From NCBI RefSeq assembly GCF_051401765.1, contig NW_027480482.1:2294001-2358000 (forward strand): DNA of 64,000 bases, read 5' to 3'. Below, one piece after another: positions 50,484 to 62,640 of this stretch. The stretch's first letter is position 1, and each line of letters starts with the position of its first letter. The DNA comes from Calliopsis andreniformis (lineage: Eukaryota; Arthropoda; Insecta; Hymenoptera; Andrenidae). The notes under the pieces were generated by a model that was not told the DNA's origin, did not search any database, and saw nothing but the letters and a program-made list of their open reading frames with translations. The position numbers were made by a program, and so were the translations under genes.

Positions 50484-50649
50484 TCTTCAGCCCTCAGTCA
50501 TCAACAATCAGTTGTGTATCCTCAATCCTCAATAGAATATCCTCAATTCACAGTTTTCAATACTCAATACTCAATCTGCAATCTTCAAACCTCTATCCAC
50601 AATCATCAATTCTCATCACTCAGCCCTCAACACTCTGTCCTCAATGCTC
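50484..50649 (+). repeat. AGAATAT module, class B, copy 7
   Basis: Twin of the block at 45,211, displaced by 5,273 bp. Confidence 0.85.
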
Positions 50650-52565
50650 AATCCTCAATCCTCAATTCTCAATCTTCAATCCTCAATACTGAATCTTCAA
50701 TTCTCAATCCTCAATCCTCAATACTCAATCCTCAATCCTCAATCTTCAACACTCAGTCCCCAATCCTCAATCGTCAATCCTCAATACTCAATACTCAATC
50801 CTCAATCCTCAATCCTCAATCCTCAATCCTGAATGCTCAATCTTCAATCCTCAATCCTCAATCCTCAATCCTCAATCTTCGATCCTCAATACTCAATCCT
50901 CAATCGTCAACCCTCAATCTTCAATCCTCAATCCTCAGTCTTCAATCCTCAATCCTCAATCCTCAATCCTCAATCCTCAATCCTCAGTCTTCAATCCTCA
51001 ATACTCCATCCTCAATCTTCAATCCTCAACCCTCAATCCTCAATTCTCAATCCTCAATCCTCAATCCGCAGACCTCAAACATCAATACTCAACCCTCAGT
51101 CCTCGTCCTCAATCCACAACACTCAATCCTCAATCCTCAATATTCAATCATCAATATACAATCTTCAGTCCTCAATCCTCGATCCCCAATCCTCAATACT
51201 CAATCCTCAATGTTCAATCCGCGATACCCAATCCTCAATCTTCAATCCTCAGTCCGCAATCATCAATCCTCAATCCTCAATCCTCAATCCTCGATCCTCA
51301 GTCCTCAGTCCTCAAACCTCAATCCTCAACACTCAGCCCTCATCCTCAATCCTCAATCCTCAGTCTTCAATCCTCAATCCTCAATCCTCAATCCTCAATC
51401 CTCAATCCTCAGTCTTCAATCCTCAATATTCCATCCTCAATCTTCAATCCTCAACACTCAATCCTCAATCCTCAATCTTCAATCATCAATATACAATCTT
51501 CAGTCCTCAATCCTCAATCCTCAATCCTCAATCCTCAATCCTCAATCCTTAATGTTCAATCCGCGATACCCAATCCTCAATCTTCAATCCTCAATCCTCA
51601 ATCATCAATCCGCAAACCTCAATCCTCAATCCTCAATCCTCAATCCTCAATCCTCTATTCGCAATACTCAATCCTCAATCCTCAGACCTCAAACATCAAT
51701 ACTCAACCCTCAGTCCTCGTCCTCAATCCACAACACTCAATCCTCAATCCTCAATATTCAATCATCAATATACAATCTTCAGTCCTCAATCCTCGATCCT
51801 CAATCCTCAATACTCAATCCTCAATGTTCAATCCGCGATACCCAATCCTCAATCTTCAATCCTCAGTCCGCAATCATCAATCCTCAATCCTCAATCCTCA
51901 ATCCTCAATTCTCAATCCTCAGTCATCAAACCTCAATCCTCAATCTCCAATCCTCAATACTCAATCTTCAATCCTCAGTCCTCAATCCTCAATCCTCAAT
52001 CCTCAATCCTCAATCGTCAGTCTTCAATCCTCAATACTCAATCTTCAATCCTCAATCCTCAACTCTCAATCCTTAATCCTCATTCTTCAATTCTTTATAC
52101 CCAATCCTCAATCTTCAATCCTCAATCCTCATTCCTCAATTCTCAATCCTCGATCCTCAGTCCTCAGTCCTCAAACCTCAATCCTCAACACTCAGCCCTC
52201 ATCCTCAATCCTCAATCCTCAGTCTTCAATCCTCAATCCTCAATCCTCAATCCTCAATCCTCAATCGTCAATCTTCAATCCTCAATACTCAATCTTCGAT
52301 TCTCAATCCTCAATACTCAATCCTCAATCCTCATTCTTCAATCCTCAATACCCAATCCTCAATCTTCAGTCCTCCATCCTCAATCCTCAATCCTCAATCC
52401 ACAATCCTCATTCTTCAATCCTCAATACCCAATCCTCAATCTTCAATCCTCAATCCTCAATCCTCAATCTTCAATCTTCAATACTCAATCTCCAATCCTC
52501 AATCCTCAGACCTCAAACCTCAATTCTGAATCCTCAATTCTGAATCCTCATTCCAGAATCCTCAA

Positions 52566-52731
52566 TCTTCAGCCCTCAGTCATCAACAATCAGTTGTGTA
52601 TCCTCAATCCTCAATACAATATCCTCAATTCACAGTTTTCAATACTCAATACTCAATCTGCAATCTTCAAACCTCTATCCACAATCATCAATTCTCATCA
52701 CTCAGCCCTCAACACTCTGTCCTCAATGCTC
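52566..52731 (+). repeat. AGAATAT module, class B, copy 8 (core altered)
   Basis: Twin of the block at 47,293, with the same ACAATAT core in place of AGAATAT. Confidence 0.85.
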
Positions 52732-53223
52732 AACCCTCAATCCTCAATTCTCAATCTTCAATCCTCAATACTGAATCTTCAATCCTCAATCCTCAATCCT
52801 CAATACTCAATCCTCAATCCTCAATCTTCAACACTCAGTCCCCAATCCTCAATCTTCAATCCTCAATACTCAATACTCAATCCTCAATCCTCAATCCTCA
52901 ATCCTCAATCCTCAATCCTCAATCCTCAATCCTCAATCTTCGATCCTCAATACTCAATCCTCAATCGTCAACCCTCAATCTTCAATCCTCAATACTCAAT
53001 CTTCAATACTCAATCCTCAATCCTCAATCCTCAATACACAATCCTCAATCTTCAATCCTCAATGCTCAATCCTCAATTTACAATACTCAATCCTCAATCC
53101 TCAGACCTCAAACATCAATACTCAACCCTCAGTCCTCGTCCTCAATCCGCAACCCTGAATCCCCAACCCTCAACCATCGATCCTCAATACTCAACCATCA
53201 ATCCTCAATTCTCAATATTCAAT

Positions 53224-53279
53224 AGAATATACTGAACTCTGATGGTTCAATTCTCAATCCACAATATTCAATAATCAAA
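53224..53279 (+). repeat. AGAATAT module, class D, copy 4, with hairpin potential
   Basis: Twin of the block at 47,951, with both stem arms intact. Confidence 0.8.
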
Positions 53280-54578
53280 CCTCAATCCTCAAACATCAAT
53301 TCTCAACACTCAATCCCCAACACTCAATCCTCTCTCTTCAATCCTCCATCCACAACCCTCAATCCTCAAGCGTCAATCCTCAATCCTCAATCCTCAATCT
53401 TCAATCCTCAATCCTCAATCCTCAATTCTCAATACTCAATCCTCTATCCTCATACCTCAAACACCAATACTCAACCCTCAGTCCTCGTCCTCAATACACA
53501 ACACTCAATCCTCAATCCTCAATCTTCAATCATCAATATACAATCTTCAGTCCTCAATCCTCGATCCTTAATCCTCAATCCTCAATCCTCAATGTTCAAT
53601 CCGCGATACCCAATCCTCAATCTTCAATCCTCAATACTCAATCATCAATCCTCAATCCTCAATCCTCAATCCTCAATCCTCAATCCTCAATCATCAATTC
53701 TCAGTCCTCAATCCTCAGCCCTCAGTCCTCAAACCTCAATCCTCAACCCTCAGCCCTCATCCTCAATCTTCAATCCTCAATCCTCAATCCTCAATCCCCA
53801 ATACTCAATCTTCAATCCCCAATACTCTTTCTTCAATCCTCAATCCTCAATCCTCAATCCTCAATCCTCAATCCTCAATCCTCAATCCTCAATCCTCAAT
53901 CCTCAATCCTCAGTCCTCAGTCCTCAATCCTCAATCCTGAATTTTCAATCCTCAACACTCAATCTTCAATCCTCAATCCTCAATCCTCAATCCTCAATCC
54001 TCATTCTTCAATCCTCAATCCTCAATCCTCAATCATCAATTCTCAATCCTCAATCCTCAGCCCTCAGTCCTCAAACCTCAATCCTCAACCCTCAGCCCTC
54101 ATCCTCAATCTTCAATCCTCAATCCTCAATCCTCAATCCCCAATACTCAATCTTCAATCCCCAATACTCTTTCTTCAATCCTCAATCCTCAATCCTCAAT
54201 CCTCAATCCTCAATCCTCAATCGTCAATCCTCAATCCTCAATCCTCAATCCTCAATCCTCAATCCTCAATCCTCAATTCTCAATACTCAATCCTCAATCC
54301 TCATACCTCAAACACCAATACTCAACCCTCAGTCCTCGTCCTCAGTACACAACACTCAATCCTCAATCCTCAATCTTCAATCCTCAATACTCAATCATCA
54401 ATCCTCAATCCTCAATCCTCAATCCTCAATCCTCAATCATCAATTCTCAATCCTCAATCCTCAGCCCTCAGTCCTCAAACCTCAATCCTCAACCCTCAGC
54501 CCTCATCCTCAATCTTCAATCCTCAATCCTCAATCCTCAATCCCCAATACTCAATCTTCAATCCCCAATACTCTTTCT

Positions 54579-54675
54579 TCAATCCTCAATCCTCAATCCT
54601 CAATCCTCAATCCTCAATCCTCAATCCTCAATCCTCAATCCTCAATCCTCAATCCTCAATCCTCAATCCTCAATC
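54579..54675 (+). repeat. Longest perfect heptamer run seen (97 bp)
   Basis: Nearly 14 uninterrupted CCTCAAT units after CTCTTTCT. Similar runs of about 88-90 bp occur at 956-1,043, 12,011-12,100, 38,784-38,873, 41,836-41,925 and 56,574-56,663. All but the 41.8-kb run follow the same CTCTTTCTTC mark. Perfect runs are short relative to the array. Confidence 0.85.
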
Positions 54676-54821
54676 TTCAATTCTCAATCCTCAATCCTCA
54701 AACCTCAGTCCTCAGTCCTCAATCCTCAATCCTGAATACTCAACTTTCAATCCTCAATCCTCAATCCTCAATCCTCAATCCTCAATACTCAACCATCAAT
54801 CCTCAATTCTCAATACTCAAT

Positions 54822-54847
54822 AGAATATCCTGAATTCTCAGGATTCT
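54822..54847 (+). repeat. AGAATAT module, class A hairpin, copy 6
   Basis: Arms and loop as at 1,212; a class-C module follows at 439 bp (one base more than usual, from the CATACC insertion). Confidence 0.88.
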
Positions 54848-55215
54848 ATACTCAAACCTCTATCCTCAACCCTGAGCCCTCATTCACAATCCTCAATCCT
54901 CAATCTTCAATCCTCAATTCTCAATCCTCAATCCTCAGCCCTCAGTCCTCAAACCTCAATCCTCAACCCTCAGCCCTCATACCTCAATCTTCAATCCTCA
55001 ATCCTCAATCCTCAATCCTCAATTCTCAATCCTCGATCCTCAGTTCTCAGTCCTCAAGCCTCAGTCCTCAACGCTCAGCCCTCATCCTCAATCCTCAGTC
55101 CTCTGTCTTCAATCCTCAATCCTCAATCCTCAATCCTCAATCCTCAATCCTCAATCCTCAATCCTCAGTCCTCAAACCTCAATCCTGTATCCTCAATCCT
55201 GAATCCTCAATTTTC

Positions 55216-55372
55216 AGACCTCAGACCTCAACAATCAGTTGTCAATCCTCAATCCTCAATAGAATATCACTAATTCACAGTTTTCAATACTCAATACTCA
55301 ATCTGCAATCTGCAAATCTCTATCCACAAACATCAATTCTCATCACTCAACCCTCAACACTCAGTCCCCAAT
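55216..55372 (+). repeat. AGAATAT module, class C, copy 4
   Basis: As the block at 32,411, with CAATACTCAATACTC retained. Confidence 0.84.
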
Positions 55373-56810
55373 CCTCAATCTTCAATCCTCAATGCTCAAT
55401 CCTCAATCCTCAATCCTCAATCTTCAATCCTCAATTCTCAATCTTGAATCCCCAATACTCAATCTTCAATCCTCAATCCTCAATACTCAATCCTCAATCC
55501 TCAATCCTCAATCCTCAGTCCTCAAACCTCAATCCTCAATCTTTAATCATAAATACTCAATCTTCAATCCTCAATCCTCAATCCTCGATCGTCAGTCTTC
55601 AATCCTCAATACTCAATCTTCAATCCTCAATCCTCAATCCTCAATCCTCAATCCTCAATATTCAATCATCAATACTCAATCTTCAATCCCCAATCCTCAA
55701 ACCTCAATCCTCAATCCTCATTCTTCAATCCTAAATACCCAATCCTTAATCTTCAATCCTTAATCCTCAATTCTCAATTCTCAATCCTCAAGCCTTAATC
55801 CTCAGACCTCAAGCATCAATATTCAACCCTCAGTCCTCGTCCTCAATCCACAACCCTCAATCCTCAGTCCTCAATATTCAATCATAAATAATCAATCTTC
55901 AATCCTCAATCCTCAATCGTCAATCCTCAATCCTCAATTTTCAATCCTCAACACTCAATCTTCAATCCTCAATCCTCAATCCTCAATCCTCAATCCTCAT
56001 TCTTCAATCCTCAATCCTCAATCCTCAATCATCAATTCTCAATCCTCAATCCTCAGCCCTCAGTCCTCAAACCTCAATCCTCAACCCTCAGCCCTCATCC
56101 TCAATCTTCAATCCTCAATCCTCAATCCTCAATCCCCAATACTCAATCTTCAATCCCCAATACTCTTTCTTCAATCCTCAATCCTCAATCCTCAATCCTC
56201 AATCCTCAATCCTCAATCGTCAATCCTCAATCCTCAATCCTCAATCCTCAATCCTCAATCCTCAATCCTCAATTCTCAATACTCAATCCTCAATCCTCAT
56301 ACCTCAAACACCAATACTCAACCCTCAGTCCTCGTCCTCAGTACACAACACTCAATCCTCAATCCTCAATCTTCAATCCTCAATACTCAATCATCAATCC
56401 TCAATCCTCAATCCTCAATCCTCAATCCTCAATCATCAATTCTCAATCCTCAATCCTCAGCCCTCAGTCCTCAAACCTCAATCCTCAACCCTCAGCCCTC
56501 ATCCTCAATCTTCAATCCTCAATCCTCAATCCTCAATCCCCAATACTCAATCTTCAATCCCCAATACTCTTTCTTCAATCCTCAATCCTCAATCCTCAAT
56601 CCTCAATCCTCAATCCTCAATCCTCAATCCTCAATCCTCAATCCTCAATCCTCAATCCTCAATCTTCAATTCTCAATCCTCAATCCTCAAACCTCAGTCC
56701 TCAGTCCTCAATCCTCAATCCTGAATACTCAACTTTCAATCCTCAATCCTCAATCCTCAATCCTCAATCCTCAATACTCAACCATCAATCCTCAATTCTC
56801 AATACTCAAT

Positions 56811-56836
56811 AGAATATCCTGAATTCTCAGGATTCT
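56811..56836 (+). repeat. AGAATAT module, class A hairpin, copy 7
   Basis: Arms and loop as at 1,212; a class-C module follows at 438 bp. Confidence 0.88.
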
Positions 56837-57203
56837 ATACTCAAACCTCTATCCTCAACCCTGAGCCCTCATTCACAATCCTCAATCCTCAATCTTCAAT
56901 CCTCAATTCTCAATCCTCAATCCTCAGCCCTCAGTCCTCAAACCTCAATCCTCAACCCTCAGCCCTCATCCTCAATCTTCAATCCTCAATCCTCAATCCT
57001 CAATCCTCAATTCTCAATCCTCGATCCTCAGTTCTCAGTCCTCAAGCCTCAGTCCTCAACGCTCAGCCCTCATCCTCAATCCTCAGTCCTCTGTCTTCAA
57101 TCCTCAATCCTCAATCCTCAATCCTCAATCCTCAATCCTCAATCCTCAATCCTCAGTCCTCAAACCTCAATCCTGTATCCTCAATCCTGAATCCTCAATT
57201 TTC

Positions 57204-57360
57204 AGACCTCAGACCTCAACAATCAGTTGTCAATCCTCAATACTCAATAGAATATCACTAATTCACAGTTTTCAATACTCAATACTCAATCTGCAATCTG
57301 CAAATCTCTATCCACAAACATCAATTCTCATCACTCAACCCTCAACACTCAGTCCCCAAT
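57204..57360 (+). repeat. AGAATAT module, class C, copy 5
   Basis: As the block at 55,216, with one change just before the core: CAATACTCAATAG in place of CAATCCTCAATAG. Confidence 0.84.
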
Positions 57361-57925
57361 CCTCAATCTTCAATCCTCAATGCTCAATCCTCAATCCTCA
57401 ATCCTCAATCTTCAATCCTCAATTCTCAATCTTGAATCCCCAATACTCAATCTTCAATCCTCAATCCTCAATACTCAATCCTCAATCCTCAATCCTCAAT
57501 CCTCAGTCCTCAAACCTCAATCCTCAATCTTTAATCATAAATACTCAATCTTCAATCCTCAATCCTCAATCCTCGATCGTCAGTCTTCAATCCTCAATAC
57601 TCAATCTTCAATCCTCAATCCTCAATCCTCAATCCTCAATCCTCAATATTCAATCATCAATACTCAATCTTCAATCCCCAATCCTCAAACCTCAATCCTC
57701 AATCCTCATTCTTCAATCCTAAATACCCAATCCTTAATCTTCAATCCTTAATCCTCAATTCTCAATTCTCAATCCTCAAGCCTTAATCCTCAGACCTCAA
57801 ACATCAATATTCAACCCTCAGTCCTCGTCCTCAATCCACAACCCTCAATCCTCAGTCCTCAATATTCAATCATAAATAATCAATCTTCAATCCTCAATCC
57901 TCAATCGTCAATCCTCAATCCTCAA

Positions 57926-59719
57926 TTTTCAATCCTCAACACTCAATCTTCAATCCTCAATCCTCAATCCTCAATCCTCAATCCTCATTCTTCAATCCTC
58001 AATACCCAATCCTCAATCTTCAATCCTCAATCCTCAATCCTCAATCCTAATTCCTCAATCCTCATTCTTCAATCCTCAATACCCAATCCTCAATTTCAAT
58101 CCTCAATCCTCAATCCTCATTTCTCAATCCTCAATCCTCAACCCTCAGCCCTCATCCTCCATCCTCAGTACTCAATCCTCTATCCTCAACCTTCAATCCT
58201 CAATACTCAATCTTCAATCCTCATTCCTCAATCCTCAATACTCAATCCTCAATCTTCAATCCTCAAACATCTATCCTCAATTCTCAATCCTCAATCCTCA
58301 GTCCTCAGTCGTCGAACATCAATCCCCGACCCTTAGCACTCATCCTCAATCCTCATCCCTCAATCCTCAATCCTCAAACCTAAATCCTCTACCGTCAGTC
58401 CTCGTCCTCAATCCTCAAACCTCAATCCTCAATCCTCAATATTCAATCCTCAATCCTCAATCCTCAATCCTCAATCCTCAATCCTCAATCCTCAATATTC
58501 AATCATCAATACTCAATCTTTAACCCTCAATCTTCAATCCTCAATACTCAATCTTCAATCCTCAATCCTCAATCCTCAATCCTCAATCCTCAATCCTCAA
58601 TATTCAATCCTCAATACTCAATCTTCAATCCTCAATCCTCAATCCTCAATATTCAATCCTCAATACTCAATCTTCAATCATCAATACTCAATCTTCAACC
58701 CTCAATCTTCAATCCTCAATACTCAATCCTCAATCCTCAATATTCAACCCTAAGCCCCCATCCTCCATCCTCAATACTCAATCCTCAATCCCCAATCTTC
58801 AATCCTTAATTCTCAATCTTCGATCCTCGATCCTCAATCCTCAATATTCAATCCTCAATACTCAATCTTCAATCATCAATCCTCAATCCCCAATTCTCAG
58901 TCGTCAATCCTCAGTCATCAATCCTCAATCTTCAATACTCAATCGTCAATCCTTAGTCCTCAATCCTCAATCCTCAATCCTCGTTCATCAAACCTCAATC
59001 CTCAATCCTCAATATTCAATCATCCATACTCAATCTTCAATCTTCAATCCTCAATCCTCAATCCTCAATCCTCAATCCTCATTCCTCAATATTCAATCAT
59101 CAATACTCAATCTTCAACCCTCAATCTTCAATCCTCAATACTCAATCTTCAATCCTGAATCCTCAATCCTCAATCCTCAATCCTCAATCCTCAGGCATCA
59201 ATACTCAATCGACAATATTCAATCCTCAATCCTTAACCCTCAATCCACAATCCTCAAGCTTCAATACTCAATACTGAATCTTCAATCCTCAATCCTCAAT
59301 CCTCAATCCTCAATCCTCAATCCTCAATCTTCAATCCTCAATTCTCAATCTTCAATCCTCGATCCTCAATCCTCAATCCTCAATATTCAATCATCAATAC
59401 TCAATCTTCAACCCTCAATCTTCAATCCTCAATACTCAATCTTCAATCCTCAATCCTCAATCCTCAATCCTCAATCCTCAATCCTCAATCCTCAGGCATC
59501 AATACTCAATCTACAATATTCAATCCTCAGTCCTTAATCCTCAATCCACAATCCTCAACCTTCAATACTCAATACTCAATCTTCAATCCTCAATCCTCAA
59601 TCCTCAATCCTCAATCCTCAATCCTCAGGCATCAATACTCAATCTTCAATGCTCAATCCTCAATCCTCAATCCTCAATCCTCTTTCCCCAACCCTCAATC
59701 CTCATTCCTCAAACCTCAG
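57926..59719 (+). repeat. Segment equivalent to 12.6-14.4 kb
   Basis: Follows macro-repeat P from CATTCTTCAATACCC onward, with spacing 45,353 bp at CAAACATCTATCC (58,261) and 45,318 bp at 59,649. It includes the CCCGACCCTTAGCAC mark near 58,326 and the CAAGCTTCAATACTC mark near 59,255. It has private changes, such as CAATCGACAATATTC near 59,210. Confidence 0.75.
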
Positions 59720-61540
59720 TCCTCATACTCAATTCTCAATTCTCAATCCTCAATTCTCAATCCTCAATCTTCAGACCTCAATAATCAATCTCCAATTCTT
59801 GATCCTCAATCCCCAATCTTCAATCCATAATCCTCAATCTTCAATCCCCAATCCCCAGTACTCAATCTTCAATCCTCAATGCTCAATCCTCAATCCTCAA
59901 TCCTCAATCCTCAATCCTCAATCCTCAATCCTCAATCCTCAATCCTCAATCCTCAATATTCAATCATCAATACTCAATCTTCAACCCTCAATCTTCAATC
60001 CTCAATACTCAATCTTCAATGCTCAATCCTCAATCCTCAATCCTCAATCCTCTTTCCCCAACCCTCAATCCTCATTCCTCAACCCTCAGTCCTCATACTC
60101 AATTCTCAATTCTCAATCCTCAATCCTCAATGCTCAATCTTCAATCCTCAATAATCAATTTCCAATCCTCAATCCTCAATCCTCAATTCTCGATCCTCAA
60201 TCCTCTGGCATCAATACTCAATCTTCAATACTCAACACTCAATCCTCACTCCTCAATCCTCAATCCTCAAACCTCAATCCTCAATCCTCAATATTCAATC
60301 ATCAATACTCAATCTTCAATCCGCAATCCTCAATCCTCTATCCTCAACCCTCAATCCTCATTCCTCAAACCTCAATCCTCAACCCTCAGTCCTCATACTC
60401 AATTCTCAATTCTCAATCCTCAATTCTCAATCCTCAATCTTCAGTCCTCAATAATCAATCTCCAATTCTTGATCCTCAATCCCCAATCTTCAATCCATAA
60501 TCCTCAATCTTCAATCCCCAATCCCCAGTACTCAATCTTCAATCCTCAATGCTCAATCCTCAATCCTCAATCCTCAGTCCTCAGACCTCAATCTTCAATC
60601 CTCAAACCTCAATCCTCAACCGTCAGTCCTCATTCTCCAACCTCAATCCTCAATCCTCAATCCTCAATCTTCAATCCCCAATACTCAATCTTCAATCCTC
60701 AATCCTCAATACTCAATCCTCAATCCTCAAGCCTCAGGCATCAATACTCAATCTTCAATACTCAATCCTCAATCCTCAATCCTCAATCCTCAATCCTCAA
60801 CCATCAATCCTCATTCCTCAAACCTCAATCCTCAACCCTCAGTCCTCATCCTCAATTCTCAATTCTCAATCCTCAATCCTCAATCCTCAATCTTCAATCC
60901 TCAATAATCAATCTCCGATCCTAGGTCCTCAATCCCCAACCTTCAATCGTTAATCCTCAATCTTCAATCCTCAATCCCCAGTCATCAATCTTCAATCCTC
61001 AATGCTCAATCCTCAATCCTCAATCCTCAGTCCTCAATCCCCAATCCTTAATCCTCAAACCTCAGTCCTCAACCGTCAGTCCTCGTCCTCAATCCTCAAA
61101 CCTCAATCATCAATCCTCAATATTCAATCATCAATACTCAATCTTCAATCCTCAATCCTCAAACCTCAATCCTCAATCCTCATTCTTCAATCCTAAATAC
61201 CCAATCCTCAATTTCCAATCCTCAATCCTCAATCCTCAATTCTCAATCCTCAATCCTTAATCCTCAGACCTCAAACATCAATATTCAACCCTCAGTCCTC
61301 GTCCTCAATCCACAACCCTCAGTCCTCAGTCCTCAATATTCAATCATCAATATTCAATCTTCAATCCTCAATCCTCAATCCTCAATCCTCAATCCTCAAT
61401 CCTCAATTTTCAACCCTGAATCCTCAATCCTCAATACTCAATCCTCAATCCTCAATCCCCAATACTCAATCTTCAATCCCCAATACTCTTTCTTCAATCC
61501 TCAATCCTCAATCCTCAATCCTCAATCCTCAATCCTCAAT
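59720..61540 (+). repeat. Macro-repeat U, copy 2 (source of right-end duplications)
   Basis: Matches 40.2-41.85 kb (spacing 19,525). Parts of it recur twice more before the window ends: 60,293-61,391 at 61,541-62,639, and 59,720-61,079 at 62,641-64,000. It contains the 670-bp unit from 59,879. Confidence 0.82.
59879..60548 (+). repeat. 670-bp higher-order unit, copy 7
   Basis: Anchor to anchor is exactly 670 bp. Lineage marks CCTCTGGCATC and CAATCCTCTATCC are as in the copy at 40,354. Confidence 0.8.
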
Positions 61541-62639
61541 ATTCAATCATCAATACTCAATCTTCAATCCGCAATCCTCAATCCTCTATCCTCAACCCTC
61601 AATCCTCATTCCTCAAACCTCAATCCTCAACCCTCAGTCCTCATACTCAATTCTCAATTCTCAATCCTCAATTCTCAATCCTCAATCTTCAGTCCTCAAT
61701 AATCAATCTCCAATTCTTGATCCTCAATCCCCAATCTTCAATCCATAATCCTCAATCTTCAATCCCCAATCCCCAGTACTCAATCTTCAATCCTCAATGC
61801 TCAATCCTCAATCCTCAATCCTCAGTCCTCAGACCTCAATCTTCAATCCTCAAACCTCAATCCTCAACCGTCAGTCCTCATTCTCCAACCTCAATCCTCA
61901 ATCCTCAATCCTCAATCTTCAATCCCCAATACTCAATCTTCAATCCTCAATCCTCAATACTCAATCCTCAATCCTCAAGCCTCAGGCATCAATACTCAAT
62001 CTTCAATACTCAATCCTCAATCCTCAATCCTCAATCCTCAATCCTCAACCATCAATCCTCATTCCTCAAACCTCAATCCTCAACCCTCAGTCCTCATCCT
62101 CAATTCTCAATTCTCAATCCTCAATCCTCAATCCTCAATCTTCAATCCTCAATAATCAATCTCCGATCCTAGGTCCTCAATCCCCAACCTTCAATCGTTA
62201 ATCCTCAATCTTCAATCCTCAATCCCCAGTCATCAATCTTCAATCCTCAATGCTCAATCCTCAATCCTCAATCCTCAGTCCTCAATCCCCAATCCTTAAT
62301 CCTCAAACCTCAGTCCTCAACCGTCAGTCCTCGTCCTCAATCCTCAAACCTCAATCATCAATCCTCAATATTCAATCATCAATACTCAATCTTCAATCCT
62401 CAATCCTCAAACCTCAATCCTCAATCCTCATTCTTCAATCCTAAATACCCAATCCTCAATTTCCAATCCTCAATCCTCAATCCTCAATTCTCAATCCTCA
62501 ATCCTTAATCCTCAGACCTCAAACATCAATATTCAACCCTCAGTCCTCGTCCTCAATCCACAACCCTCAGTCCTCAGTCCTCAATATTCAATCATCAATA
62601 TTCAATCTTCAATCCTCAATCCTCAATCCTCAATCCTCA
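61541..62639 (+). repeat. Partial duplicate of 60,293-61,391 (1,248-bp spacing)
   Basis: Starts abruptly from a perfect heptamer run with ATTCAATCATC and follows 60,293 through the anchors (60,549 to 61,797, and 61,002 to 62,250). It ends at 62,640 in a short perfect heptamer run, where the sequence jumps to the equivalent of 59,720. Confidence 0.83.
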
Positions 62640-62640
62640 G

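Larger units (their letters stand above)
48181..53430 (+). repeat. Macro-repeat V, tandem copy 2
   Basis: Second copy of 42,908-48,154. The join with copy 1 lies in a perfect heptamer run ending at 48,180. The right end is near 53,430, where this copy goes on to CAATTCTCAATACTC and CCTCATACCTC as in 30.5 kb, while copy 1 stays in the heptamer run and restarts the unit. Confidence 0.9.
53280..55760 (+). repeat. Macro-repeat T, copy 2
   Basis: Matches 30.39-32.94 kb. About 100 bp is missing at 53,941: the first copy goes from CCTGAATACTC through diverged sequence to CAATTTTCAATCC, whereas here CCTGAAT runs directly into TTTTCAATCC. It contains class-A (54,822) and class-C (55,261) modules. Confidence 0.8.
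53942..55937 (+). repeat. Tandem repeat W, copy 1 (about 1,990 bp)
   Basis: Repeated immediately downstream. The spacing is 1,996 bp at the CATCAATTCTCA marks (54,034, 54,438), 1,989 at the hairpin and 1,988 at the later anchors. The steps are one heptamer and a single inserted A (CATACCTC near 54,980 against CATCCTC). It runs from TTTTCAATCCTCAACAC through the A and C modules. Confidence 0.83.
55938..57925 (+). repeat. Tandem repeat W, copy 2
   Basis: Second copy of 53,942-55,937. The next occurrence of the start mark TTTTCAATCCTCAACAC is at 57,926, after which the sequence leaves the W pattern for one resembling 12.6 kb. Confidence 0.83.

Noticed and set aside
53942..57925. The 1,988-bp spacing as an exact multiple of seven (284 units), implying register control
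   Set aside because: The same duplication shows spacings of 1,996 and 1,989 bp at other landmarks, so the multiple is a coincidence at one end.
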